A stretch of DNA of 64,000 bases from Tolypeutes matacus (taxonomy: Eukaryota; Chordata; Mammalia; Cingulata; Chlamyphoridae), in the NCBI GenBank assembly GCA_026826555.1, contig JAKSZT010054308.1, positions 5,815,970 to 5,879,969 of the forward strand. The letters run 5' to 3'. The notes below the pieces were generated by a model that saw only the letters and a list, made by a program, of their open reading frames with translations, was not told where the DNA came from and did not search any database. Each line of letters begins with the position of its first letter. Position 1 is the first letter of the stretch. Of the stretch, positions 21,912-33,242 are shown one piece after another. The translations under genes and the position numbers were made by a program.

Positions 21912-21945
21912 CTGTGAATGAGTATGGAAGAGACAAAAGAATAAC
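21912..21945 (-). promoter_or_regulatory. Candidate 3' splice site before the OR10T2-like ATG
   Basis: On the minus strand a pyrimidine-rich run (TTATTCTTTTGTCTCTTCC) leads to ACTCATTCACAG, with the AG about 15 bases before the start codon. Olfactory receptor genes commonly splice a 5' non-coding exon onto the coding exon just before the ATG. The partner exon was not found. Confidence 0.45.
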
Positions 21946-22995
21946 TATTATTGTAATAAGAACATTTTTCCCATGCCTTCATTTTAAGTGTCATATTGTT
22001 AGACCCAGAATATTGATATTTCTTATATTCTCAATCTATCTAGATATAGATATTCTCTTTGATGATTTTTATAAGAAATTATTAATTTCCAATAATAGAG
22101 GAATGACTAACTATATTATAGAAATATGCAAAGGTTAAAAACAGTAACAATTTGGTATTTTCAGATTGACATAAGAAAAGTCTCCCAGTATAAGTGGAAA
22201 AGTAGGATATAAAGCCATATTTATAATAAGGTCAGAGGCGATTTTAGTTTTGTTTCTGATATATTTTTATATTTTCAAAATGTTTAACAATAAGCATATT
22301 TTAACTTTATGATCCTAAATATACTTCTCTTTTATGCAGCCCAGACTATTTCCATCTCTTTTTGGCTGCCGTCCAAACATAAAGTTAAATCTGCTGCCTC
22401 CAAAATTGATATTACTGTTTTCCAAAACCAAAACCAAGTTACTTTTGGAATATACATGTACCTAAATTATGCATGCCATTTCTAACATCTGTTTGTGCAC
22501 ATGATTATTAGTAGCAGATATACTTGTCCTCTGATCACTTATTGTCACAATTGATGGCCTGCTGGGGCAAGTAAGGACAGCACATATCAGTGGCCAAATG
22601 GAATCAGCAGACAGAAACAATGACAAGTGCACTCTAATTATTTTTTAAATAATACAAAACCCTGGTTGAGACCAGTTAGTGAGCCCAGCCCCTATCATTT
22701 GACCTTCATCAGAAGGCAAGTCTGAAAGGTCATGGTGAATGTGGTGATTCCAGGGAGGAAAAGATATTTCTCTTGATGTACTCATTTCCATTATTTTTTT
22801 TGAATAGGGTTATTTATGGCACTTGCAGTCTTAGAGGAAGAGCAACCAATGCATGTGCCTTTGTTTGCTTCAGGAAATGGGCTTTCTCCCCAATCCTCTT
22901 TCCATATCACGCCCTTTCAAAACTTTTGTCAGTGCAAAGTTCACTTAAAATACAAGAGCAAAATTTTCTGGAGCTAATTTCAAACTTTCCCTTCT
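21946..22995. other. Intergenic, nothing recognised
   Basis: Would contain the intron or promoter of the OR10T2-like gene. I cannot point to a supported promoter element. Confidence 0.35.
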
Positions 22996-23008
22996 TTTAA
23001 ATTTCATG

Positions 23009-23347
23009 AAATGGGGAAGCAGATGTGGCTCAAGCAGTTGGGTGCCCACCTACCACATGGGAGGTCCCAAGTTTGGTTCCTAGTGCCTCCTAAAGAAGAC
23101 AAGCAAGACAGCAAGCTGACAAAACAAGATGACAAAACGAAGAGACATAATGAGAAAACACCATGAGAGACACAACAAGCCGGGAATGGAGGTGGCTCAA
23201 GCAACTGGGTGTCTCCCTCCCACATGAGAGGTCCCAGGTTTGGTTCCTGGTGCCGCCTAAAAAGAAGATGAGCACACAACTAATGGACACAGAGAGCAGA
23301 CAGCGAGTACAAACATCGTGGGGGGAAGGGGGAGAAATAAATAAATC
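23009..23347 (+). mobile_element. DAS-SINE dimer with 13-bp target duplication
   Basis: Monomers at 23012 (GCAGATGTGGCTCAAGCAG) and 23183 (GGAGGTGGCTCAAGCAACTGG), joined by an AAACAAGATGACAAAACGA-type linker. Flanks TTTAAATTTCATG (22996-23008) and TTTAAACTTCATG (23348-23360) differ at one base. Confidence 0.92.
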
Positions 23348-23360
23348 TTTAAACTTCATG

Positions 23361-23985
23361 TAGTGGTGTATTATAATATATGCTTTCATTTAGAGAGAGC
23401 TGTCATGTCTAAACTATTTTATTGCTGTAAATGTTAAGAAAATATGAATAACACATATTTTAGAATAAAATAACAAAACCCATTTTAGTTCCGTCTTTTT
23501 TTGTTTTAATTTGCCATGCATTAGGGCACTCCTAGCTTTTTAAGTGACAATTAAAAACAAAGTCCTTTTGAGGCCTTGATGGATACCCTCAAGTCTTCAA
23601 ACTCTACATCCTGTGTTCTAGCCACCACATTGTGCCAACTATACTTTGCCAGAAGAGTGTTTTTCCCCAAGAGACTAAAACATGGTTCTATGCTACTTGT
23701 TCGAGTAAAATTCATTACTGATTTTACCAGAATTGTCCAATTTTAATACAATATATTCTCTATAAGCCCAAGATTAGGGAGGGGAGTGGAAAGGAGCAAA
23801 AGGGGGTGGGGGGAGAAAAGTCGAGGACAAGGCAACACATCCAGAAGATAGGCAAGGGCAACAGGAGTGTTTCTTCATTTTAGTCACAGTGTGGTGATCA
23901 AACTGCTCCTGATGGCCCCTAAATCATCTGCCTGACTCAAACAAGAATTGGTTATATCTGAGATAGCCACTATGCTTGGTCACAA
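23361..23985. other. No gene seen
   Basis: Intergenic DNA with a purine-rich stretch at 23775-23860; otherwise featureless. Confidence 0.4.
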
Positions 23986-24365
23986 CCATAGTACTACTTT
24001 TGTACCATTTGTTATGCTGTTTCACAAATTTTCTCCTTCTCTTCCTTATTCAAAGCCTTCTCATAGACCTCTGCATGTCCCGTCTTCTCTAATAAGCCCC
24101 TGCTTAACCATTAGAGCCCACGCAGATGCATTTCCTCTTTGTAACTTGTAGATCTTACAATTAGATGTGCATAGTGGATAGGTCAGATATGATCTTGGAT
24201 TATTTTATAATTAATTTGTCTTCATATGTCTCATCTCCCCTTATATTATACGCTCCTTTGAGGCAAGAGTCATGAGAATAATGTATTCTAAATGATATGC
24301 ATCTCCACCACAGTACTGGACACATACTTTAATGCACTTTAATTAAATGCTTAATGAATGATGGC
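23986..24365 (+). mobile_element. L2 3' fragment
   Basis: Follows the L2 3' order: a CTTCTCTAATAAGCCCCTGC-type coding remnant, TCTCATCTCCCC, CGCTCCTTTGAGGCAAGAG, CCACAGTACTGGACACATA and TTAAATGCTTAATGAATGATG. Confidence 0.75.
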
Positions 24366-25479
24366 ATGGTTTAAATCTCCTTCAATTTCTGAGCTTTCTC
24401 ATATACTGTGATTTTCCCTAGAATGTGTTCTCTGCACTTTTACTCCACATCATTCTTAAATACATTTTTTTGACATTTTTCTCAAAATTATCTTTTATTT
24501 AAAAAGCCTAGGTTGATGAACTTTCTTGCTCCCTAGTTATTTCTATTACTTGACTCCTAAGCCTTTCATCCTGATATGTTAAGGTGTGGTGTGTTTTTAT
24601 GTTTGTGTACCTGAGTGTGTATGTGTACTCAATCAGAGTGGAAGCTTTTTTCATTTCAAGAAAAAAGCAAATAAAGTTCTGCTTTGGTGCAGAATACTTT
24701 CATAGCAATAAAAAACGTTATGCAAATGCATTCAAATTTGAAAACCTTGGTAGAAAATGTTTCCCTCTTCAGATAGTAACTGACAAAGAAAAAACACTTA
24801 CCCACTTACGTCCAAGAGGTCAAAGAAGCTGACACATGACTTTGAGTTTGATGACTAAAAATCGTGGAGGCCTTTTGAATGTTGAAGCAGCAGCAGTAGA
24901 AGGTCATTTGGAAAAGCAATGACATCTGTCCTGAGAAATTAAACGATTGGAAAAAAATTGCACTGAAACACTTTATAAAGGTTTTATTTGGACACTTAGA
25001 TGTCCATCTTAACTTAGAGATGAAAATATCCCGGTCTATTTCCATATGTCAATTCAGAGTCTATAATTGGTAGGAGAGCATTTATAGCCTTCTGGGATTT
25101 AAGGACTAGGGGCCCTTGAGACTTGAGAGCTAAAGCCAGAGAGAAAATAAATGACTAAACTTGGACAAGTGCATTTTATTTAATGCCAGAAGAAAATAAT
25201 TCAAATAGCAAAATCTTTCCTTCTCTGTAAAACACCAGAAATGTAGAAAAGTATTCTTGGATTATGGAGGGGTTTACTTTTGGAAAAAAAAAAAACTTCA
25301 AAACACTGAGATGCCAGGATAAATCAAGTTCTCCAACCTGGAGATTTATTTGAAGACTGATTTAATAAAGCATACGATGAGGGCAGGGGCTGGTGAATGC
25401 AGGTATGCTTGGCACTTTTGGGAGTTCTATATCTGAATTAGAAGTCAAACAGCTGGATTCCTTTGTTCACTTCAGCTAG
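24366..25479. other. No gene seen
   Basis: AT-rich intergenic DNA; short open frames without family resemblance. Confidence 0.4.
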
Positions 25480-25740
25480 GTATTGCAAGGGAATGGCATT
25501 TATTCAACAACTATTTGTCTGTGCTATTACTTAGAAAGCACCGCATCAAGAATTGCAAAGATGATGCAAAGATAACTTCATTATGTGACTTTATTTGATC
25601 TAGTAGGGAAGGAAGACAGAAGCATAACAATTTGTGATAAGAGGCATAACAAAACATGTGCCAATGAACAACAGGGCAGCTAGAGGGAAGAGCACTTTCA
25701 ACATCACCAGGACTGAGATGCGGCCAGTGATTTTATGAAT
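25480..25740 (-). mobile_element. Probable L2 fragment
   Basis: ATTTATTCAACAACTATTTG near the start and GGGCAGCTAGAGGGAAGAGC near the end resemble antisense L2 3' sequence, with strong divergence. Confidence 0.4.
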
Positions 25741-26490
25741 AAAAAAAATTCTGGAAGAACAAAGCTAAATATAAATGTAATCAATCAGATTAAAAGTCAA
25801 CACTGAATGTTTTGTGCCTACAACATTCAAAGGAAAAAGTAGTGAGGAAGAAGCCTGAGACTTCTTATTTCTGGTAGTGGCTAGTCTGGTTATTTGAGCA
25901 AATCCTGTCTCTGAAAACAACTAAAATTGTGGGAAAAATATTTTTAAAATATTCATAAATATAATTAAGAACTGAAAGAATGGTAGGAACTTTCAGGCCA
26001 AAATCTGAGAAAAAAAATAAGAACCCAGATAGATTAGCAGAGCACTGGAAGTTGATTCTACTCTGAGGACATTTACCTATCTGGTTGGAATCACAAACCC
26101 AAGCTGTTAATTGGAAGGATTCACAAGCTGAGGCTGACAAGGTAGAAGTCCATGGCCCATCAGAGGTATCAGTCACGATGTACATCCTTTGGAACTCTGA
26201 ATGACATCTTAAGATAAAGACATTTTAGAACTAAACCCATCCCTTACCCCACAACTAGGGAGGTACTGATGGAAAAGTTACAGTGCTATTGAGCAAAGGC
26301 ATGGGTCAGGGGTGGGGAACATTTATAGCACATTTACAGCAGGTCCTCATTGAGTTTTGCAGCTCAAATTTCTAACACTAGTTGGTCTAAGAAACCTCAG
26401 ACTCTGAATTTAATTTTAAGTGGATCTAAACTGCTAGTGATTTTAAAGATTGGCCAGAAGCAAACACAGATTCTCTTTGGTAGAAAGCAA
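25741..26490. other. No gene seen
   Basis: Possibly part of an old L1M 5' region, but I cannot support a firm assignment. Confidence 0.3.
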
Positions 26491-26840
26491 TTTTGCTCAG
26501 CTTCTGAAAAAGGACAAAATAGAAATTATGAAAACAAAAACAAAAAGAATTATCATAAACTTTCATGGGCATGATGTGTGAAGAAATAAGCCAGGCACAG
26601 CATGGATCCATTTTATGATGACTGAAAAAAAAGGCAAAACTATGGAGATAGAATTCAGGACAGAGGTTATGTTTGAGGTGGTAATATCTGAGAAGAGGCA
26701 CAATGGAGCCTCATGAGGTCCTCATAATATTCAATTTATGATCTGGTACGTTCCATTTGTAAAAATTTAGCAAGCCATGCACTTAGGATTTGTGTACTTT
26801 TCTGTATGTTATCCTTTAATTAAAATAATTATTTATGTTA
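26491..26840 (+). mobile_element. L1M 3'UTR fragment
   Basis: AGCAAGCCATGCACTTAGGA then TGTGTACTTTTCTGTATGTT and a TTAATTAAAATAATT end follow the usual 3' end of old L1M elements. Confidence 0.5.
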
Positions 26841-27049
26841 AAATATACATATTAGGATTTCTTCTTTTTGGGATGGTGGCCTAGCTAATTTGGATTAACT
26901 CACCTTCTAAGAACAACTTAGAAAAGCTCTAAAAGGCATTGGAAAAAAAAAATGGTTTGAAAACATCAGGACCTTAACAAAGGGTTAAGATCCAGGACAA
27001 GAAAGGAATCTGGAGAGGTTGTCCTGGTATTCGGGGGGTATTTTCTCAG

Positions 27050-27950
27050 GAGGAATCTGGCAATTCTGGAGAAGACTACTGAAAAATAAAGAGGTTGAGA
27101 CACATGGAGCTACAGGACAAAAATTAGTTTATAGCCCACCAAAGAGGCAGGGCTGATGAACTCCACAAGCTTTGGGTTGAGATCCCCAAAGGGAATATCA
27201 TAAAGGTAAGACTGAACAATATTCTCAGGAACTGAAGCCAAGATGCAAATTGTCTCAAACCCCTGGATGCCTGAGCCCAGACTCCCTCTACTACCTGACC
27301 TCCATAAGTTCCTATTTTAACCAATAAGTAGATCATGGTGGAATTTTGCATCTCTAGGGATCAGAATAGGTTTACATCTGTTATCTAATAACCCCCAGAA
27401 GATCTGGGTACTTTCTTTATCCAGTGCACAGATACCTTGATAAATGCCAGAGGTCCCTCAGGGGAAAAATGAAGATTCTCAGGATGCAATTGTGCAAAGG
27501 TTGCAGTGTCTTTCTCAAAATTACCCACCTCTGACAGTTAAGGGTTGTTTCCTGGCCTCCATCCTCTGGAATACTATTATTCTTATTGATATCAGGGAAC
27601 CCAATTCCTATGCAACATCCTCACCATCCATCATCATCTCCAGTGTACCAGTAACAGACAATGATCATAGAACTCTCCAAGGATGTTTGTATTCCTATTA
27701 CCAGTGCATTTCTTAATTCATTGGTTAGCGATGATTTCCAGGCCGTCTGGTGGTGGTTGGGGTTGGCTGAAGAGGTTGCCCATTGTACTTCCATACAAAC
27801 CACCTATTTCTCTGAGTCTTTGGATTCATTCTATTACAGTGTGTGACAAAAACTGTGGCATTTCCAACTTAATCATGTCATTGTTTAGTTCACTTAGACA
27901 CCCTGGCAGACTATTAATCAATGCATGAGCCAACATATTAAATTCTAAAT
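27050..27950 (-). mobile_element. Endogenous retrovirus gag-pro/pol remnant
   Basis: On the minus strand, translations of about 27850-27130 in alternating frames resemble the region around a retroviral aspartic protease. An LLD motif at about 27390 is followed, after a frame change at about 27320, by a hydrophobic and glycine-rich stretch (GTYGGQVVEGV). The catalytic D-T/S-G triplet reads D-N-R, and several frameshifts and stops are present. It is a dead fossil; the ERV class is not certain. Confidence 0.45.
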
Positions 27951-30399
27951 ACCAGGTGACTGCTCCCATGTCAATGAATTTGACTTGATTGAATTTTATG
28001 TTTCTTTTCTCTTGGTCTAAGATCTTTATAATACTTTCCTACATATTCTCTTTTTCCTCCTCTGATACAAATTGGGACGTCTTCTATTCTTTTGGTGTTT
28101 AAGCTAATTCTTCTAAGACCAGACTTTGTATCTCTCTATCCAGGCTACAATGTGATCTAGTTTCTGTTGTAGGTCTAGAAACTAAGGTAGGTGATGGGCA
28201 ATTACTCCCAGTGCTACCACTTAGTCTTTTAGGCAGAGGACGGTGGATTCCCTTTGAAGTATTTGTGTAGGTATGTATGTATGTATTTGGGGGTGCCCCT
28301 CCACAGACAAGGGTGGTTTGAAAGAACTAGAGAATCAAGATCTCAGCCTCTCTCAGATCTGTTGAAGTGTATCCATCCCATGTCTTAAGGTCTTGATTCT
28401 TATTTAGCATAAGAGTCCTGTTAAGGTTGATATTTAAAAGGTAGATATACAACCAGACTGTGGATTTTATACTTAGCCAAGTTGCCCCCAAACTCTCAAA
28501 GATAAAGACTCCTTTAAATCTGCCATGAAGACATTCTGATTTTCCACATCGCTTTTAGATTGCTTATTCATAACTTGCAATTTCCTTTTTGTCTATGTTC
28601 ACCCTATATAATTATAAAGAGCCAGGAGCTTAAAAATTCTCTATAATCACGACTATTGTAATCTCTATGATGTGCTATAATCATATGCCATCTAAGTGAC
28701 AGTCTAAGAGTTCTGATGTTAGATGGAAAGCAGAACCTTCAAATGATGAACCTGGATATTTAGCTGAGGAGATTTTCAAGGTAAATGTAGAAAGTGCAGA
28801 CTTGTTTCTACTTGCAGTTTATGTAACGTGTGTGAGGAAAGGGATAAACTGAGAATGAAACTCTTAAGCACAAAAGAACCAGAAATTGATGATTAAGAAA
28901 ATCCTTTGCAAATCCAAATAGTGTGCTCTGAGAGAAGGGAGCAGAAGCGGCTCAATGGGGAACCACCTTGCGCTTTCCAGAAGTGAGTCCCTAGAGAACA
29001 AGGCTCCAGGTGAGGATTTAACTGAATAACCCCTTCATAAAGAGTGAGTAACTGAACAAGGATCCAGTGAGCCATTTCCGTGGAAGTCAGGAAGAAAATA
29101 CATTTATCCAGGAAAGATATGTGGAAAGTCCTTTTGTCTGATGGTTTGGACCCTCTTGAGCTGTGTACAAAATTGACAAGTTTTCTGCAAAATTTGTATG
29201 AGCAGAACCACTGCCAGTCTGAATTGAAAGGGACAAAGAAGGGACAAATTGAGGGAAGACTGACTTCAAGTGCAGAACCATGGAAGTGAAGGTCTGGACT
29301 GAAAGGCTCTCCTTGAGCCAAGAAAGGAAGTCCACCCATGTGTGTGAAAAGGGCTGGTTTGCCCCTTCTCTTGGAGAGAAAAGGGCTTCTGCCCTGGCAA
29401 TTGGAGGTGGTGGGCCTTGTATCCTGATGTTATAGACTTCAGTATCGTCAAACTCTTGAATATTCAAACCAGGCCTTCAAAACACTGCATTTTGCCTCTC
29501 TATTTGAGTTATTGGCCAGGTTGGTCACTGATCTCTAAAACAATAAAGGTATTGACTACATCTCTGATTGTGCTCCTGAAGTGGATGGAGAGTACATTGC
29601 AGTTTCAGACTCCTGCAGCAGCTGGCAATGGCTCGATATGGCCAGATGTGCAATGGACATTGCCTCCAGACTGGCTCTGTTCCATAATGCTGAAGTGCTA
29701 TGCACCAGGCCAGTGTTACTGGAGCTTTACCTTCCTAGTCTCTAGGATCAACTGTGTTGCAGCATGCTGGCTGTGTGAAGGGCATGGCAGGTGGAGCAAT
29801 GATTACCAGAGTGATGTAAGTAGATCTTAAATATAATTAGCATTATGGTCTGCTCCCATGGAGAGATAGCATGCATGGTATTGGAAACCTGGAGCTGAGA
29901 TCTATTAATTGCAGCTCAAAGAGGAACTTGCACATTGATTAGTATTAAGTGCTGTACTCATATCTCTCCTATTTTAGATATATGCCCAACGATTATGATG
30001 ATATCTTTTCTATTCTAGATCATATGCAGAGGGATATTGAACATATTAAAAGTCCTGGTAAACTTAATTTATTTTATAAGTAGTTAATGAACATGCCTAT
30101 AAGATAAAGGAATGGCTCTCTTAAGTACTGTTTTATTTTGCTTGCCATATGCTTGTCTTGTTGTTGCCTGTACTGTCTGTGTGAGTTTATGTTTAGGGCA
30201 GTACCTTTCTTCATACTTCTCCTAGCTGTCCTAAGCATAACCCTTGCTGTGGGAACTCAGGTTGGCAGTTTATAACCAAACCCAGCAGGTCTACCACAAT
30301 CTCTCCTAGAGTTAACAACAGCATAAAAGACCTCAAGGAAGAATCAACTTTGGGAGGATGCAGCCTCTGAAGGCACCTGGCTTTTCTCATTCTCTGTGT
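27951..30399. other. 2.4 kb with no supported gene
   Basis: Parts may continue the decayed ERV. Open frames of 126-148 codons on the minus strand and 137 on the plus strand (28893-29830) show no domain I recognise. A (GTAT)n tract lies near 28272-28287. Confidence 0.3.
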
Positions 30400-30959
30400 T
30401 CCAGTATGCCATGGCTGGCTCTCTTTTTGGGGCCGCTTATACCATCTTCATTTTTTTTTTTTTAAACCATCTTCTTTATCCTTTTAGAGGTGCCATGTAT
30501 CTTCAAAATTCTAAGTTTATTTCTTCCAGAATCAACACCTTCCAGAACAGACAATATGGCCAACATACAACATGGCCGCAAGATCCTGCTGAAACCTTGA
30601 GTTTAACCTTGAGGTCCCAGTTTCTCTTTCCGGGACCTCCCCTTGGCTCCTGATATTCCAAACAGTCCTCACAATTGGCCCAATGGCCAATAACAGCTGG
30701 GGCTCCTCCCCTTAACATTAGCAAGGGGGAGGAATAATTAATAGTTTAAAAGGTAACCACACAAGGCAGAGCTTGCTCTCTCTGCCTAGAGAAGCCCACA
30801 CCAAATCTCGGTACGTATTTCCATCCTTCTCTCCCATTTCTCAGCAATCTCTGTTCTTTTTCCCCATTTGCCAATAAATTCTTTTTACCAGCCTAACTAA
30901 ACTGGTGTGTTCTTAAATTCTTTTATGCAACATAGCCAAGAACCTAGAGGAATCCAACA
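30400..30959 (+). mobile_element. ERV LTR
   Basis: Shows LTR order: TTTAAAAGG TATA-like box (about 30747), CTCTCTCTGCCTAGAGAAGC, polyadenylation signal AATAAATTC (30872), and a U5-like end AACCTAGAGGAATCCAACA. The left boundary is uncertain. Confidence 0.6.
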
Positions 30960-31086
30960 CTTCCCTGACTTCAATGCCTTGATATTGGACTTCTAGCCTC
31001 AAAACTATGAGACAATAAATTCCTGTTGCTAAGCCAACTCATTGTATGGTATTTGTTTTAGCAGGTAGGAAACTAAGACAGGATCT
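30960..31086 (+). mobile_element. MaLR-type LTR, 3' part
   Basis: TTGGACTTCTAGCCTCAAAACTATGAGA, AATAAATTCCTGTTGCTAAG and TAGGAAACTAAGACAGG form the conserved end of MaLR-like LTRs. It lies directly against the preceding LTR, which may be inserted in it. Confidence 0.7.
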
Positions 31087-31183
31087 GTAACAAAAACCAT
31101 TAAAGAAGTTTGCTTTATAACACCCAAGATTTAATTCATTAAGAAGCCACAATAATTTAAATTATATATAGAGATAGAGCACT

Positions 31184-31240
31184 TTCTCTCTCTCTCTCTC
31201 TCTCTGTATGTATATATGTGTGTATATATTTATGTGGCAT
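31184..31240. repeat. (CT)n microsatellite with TA/TG tail
   Basis: About eleven CT units at 31184-31205, then TATGTATATATGTGTGTATATA. Confidence 0.85.
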
Positions 31241-31919
31241 ACATCTTTTTAAGGGGACAAAGAAAAATCTACAATCATTGTAAAAAGGTTAACATATCTC
31301 TCTTGGTAACTGATAAAATATGAATTTTATCTATAAAGATACTAGAGTACATATCAAAGCTAATGTGAAATGTTGAATGTTTTCCTTTTGAGGTAAAAAT
31401 CAATAGTGATTACCATGTTCTACTCAGTATTTTACCAGAGGTCCTATAGATTATAACACAACAGTAAAAGTAAATAAAAGGAATAATGATTAGTAAAGAA
31501 GAATCAAATTGTCAATATTTGCATGTAATGTGATTGTGTATATAGGAGTCCAAAGAATCTATAGAGAAATTATTTGAATTAAATAGTGTTTAGCAATGTT
31601 GCTACATACAAAGATTATGTTAGAAATCTATTGCGTTTCTAAATATACAATAAGAACTTTGAAAGATAAATGAGAGATATTATTTATAAAAGCATAAAAA
31701 TATAAATAAATCTAAAATATGATATGCTAGACCTCTGCAGGGAAGATTATTAAATTTTACTTAAAGACATTAGGAAGATCTACATGAATAAAGACATATA
31801 ACAGATCTACATATATGAGAATTCAGCATCTCATAAAAGCTGTACTTGATATCAGTAGATGAAAGGATGAATTACATTATGATTGCTTAAGACCCATGGC
31901 TAATAGTCATAGTAATGCT
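31241..31919. other. No gene seen
   Basis: Very AT-rich; may include old L1 sequence, but nothing firm. Confidence 0.3.
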
Positions 31920-32470
31920 AATTGCATTTATATAGAATTTTGTGTATTCTAGGAACTTTATAATGCCTTGCATATAGTAACTCAATATAGTCCTCACATT
32001 AGGGAAGTGGATGTGGCTCAACCAGTTGGGTGCCCACCTACCACATGGGAACTCCTAGTTCGGGTCCCAGTGTCTTCTAAAAGAAGACAAGCAGAAGCTG
32101 CCCCTGCCACAATGAACTAGATGCTGCCCCCACCGCAACGAGCAGTTTCCACAAGCCAGCAGATGCTGTAGCCCACAGGGGCGGATGTGGCTCAGGCCAT
32201 TGGGCACTTGCCTCTCACGTGGGAGAAGGTGAGCAAAACAATGAGCAGACAGACTAGAGAACCATCTGGGGGAGGGGGATATAAATAAAGAAAAATAAAG
32301 TAAATAAATAAATCTAAAAAAAATCCTCAAGTCAACCTATTGCGTAGGTAACATTATATTACAATTTAATTGATTAGGCAACCAAGATGCAGAGAGGTTA
32401 AGTAACTTGTCCAAGGTTACACAACTAATATTTTGAAGAACTGAACCCAGATAATAAGCTTAAATAATTC
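31920..32470 (+). mobile_element. MIR split by a DAS-SINE
   Basis: Left part ATAATGCCTTGCATATAGTAACTC (to 31996) and right part GCAGAGAGGTTAAGTAACTTGTCCAAGG (from 32330) together read as one MIR. Outer MIR sequence is continuous once 31997-32321 is removed. Confidence 0.75.
31997..32321 (+). mobile_element. DAS-SINE dimer inside MIR
   Basis: Monomers at 32003 (AAGTGGATGTGGCTCAACC) and 32179 (GGGCGGATGTGGCTCAGG), tail AATAAATAAATCTAAAAAAA. Short flanking repeat AGTCCTCA (31989-31996) against AATCCTCA (32322-32329). Confidence 0.85.
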
Positions 32471-32990
32471 ATATTCTGGTCCCCTGTATACTATGTTCCT
32501 GGTGTAAGTAAAAAAATAAAAAATAAAAAAATATGACCCACTTTGTGAAAAATTGTGAAAAGTACAAGAACAAGCAATTTACAGGTGAAAAAATGGAAAA
32601 CAACACTAATATAAGTAATAAAAACCCAAAGTAAAGTTTGGGTTTTCTAGTTTTTTTTTTTCTATTATGTATTATATTGGCAAAAAATGAAACAATTGAT
32701 AATGTTCATTTTGGTCCAGGATGCTAAGGTGTTGGCTCTTTCTTATATTGCTGGGGATTAAGGGGGCAAATTTTTGAAGTCAGTTTGGCTTTAGCTGTCT
32801 AAAATTAAAAGTGTCGTACTCTTCCATTCAGCAATTTAATGTCTAGTATTTAATTTTACAAAAATATTATATTTGTAAAATTATGCAAATTTGTATTCTA
32901 CATGAATGTTTCTTCATCGCAGCAATGTTTAAAATGGGAAAAATACCCATGAATAGTGAGATGGGCAAACAGTGTATTGGTACAGTATTT
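32471..32990. other. No gene seen
   Basis: AT-rich intergenic sequence with A-run tracts near 32510-32530. Confidence 0.35.
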
Positions 32991-33200
32991 GCCTCTAGAG
33001 TGAATTCCATTATTTGCCTATTGTTTTTTATCATGTGAGCATGGACAATCTATTTAGGTTCTCTGTGCCTCTACTCATTTAGCTGTAAAATGGAAGTAAT
33101 AATAGTAATATTATTGTATATTATAACAAAAACACCTGACTTGGGGCTCATTGTGATGAAAAAAAGATATAATTTACATAAAGTGCTCATGGCCAGTTAC
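32991..33200 (+). mobile_element. MIR fragment
   Basis: TCATTTAGCTGTAAAATGGAAGTAATAATAG and CATAAAGTGCTCATGGCC follow the MIR pattern. Confidence 0.6.
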
Positions 33201-33242
33201 TATTAACCTGCTATTATAATTCTTATGGGTGTTAAATAGGTA

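Noticed and set aside
28893..29830. Open frames of 148, 137 and 126 codons on both strands
   Set aside because: No domain, no splice signals, no compositional shift; consistent with chance in non-coding DNA.
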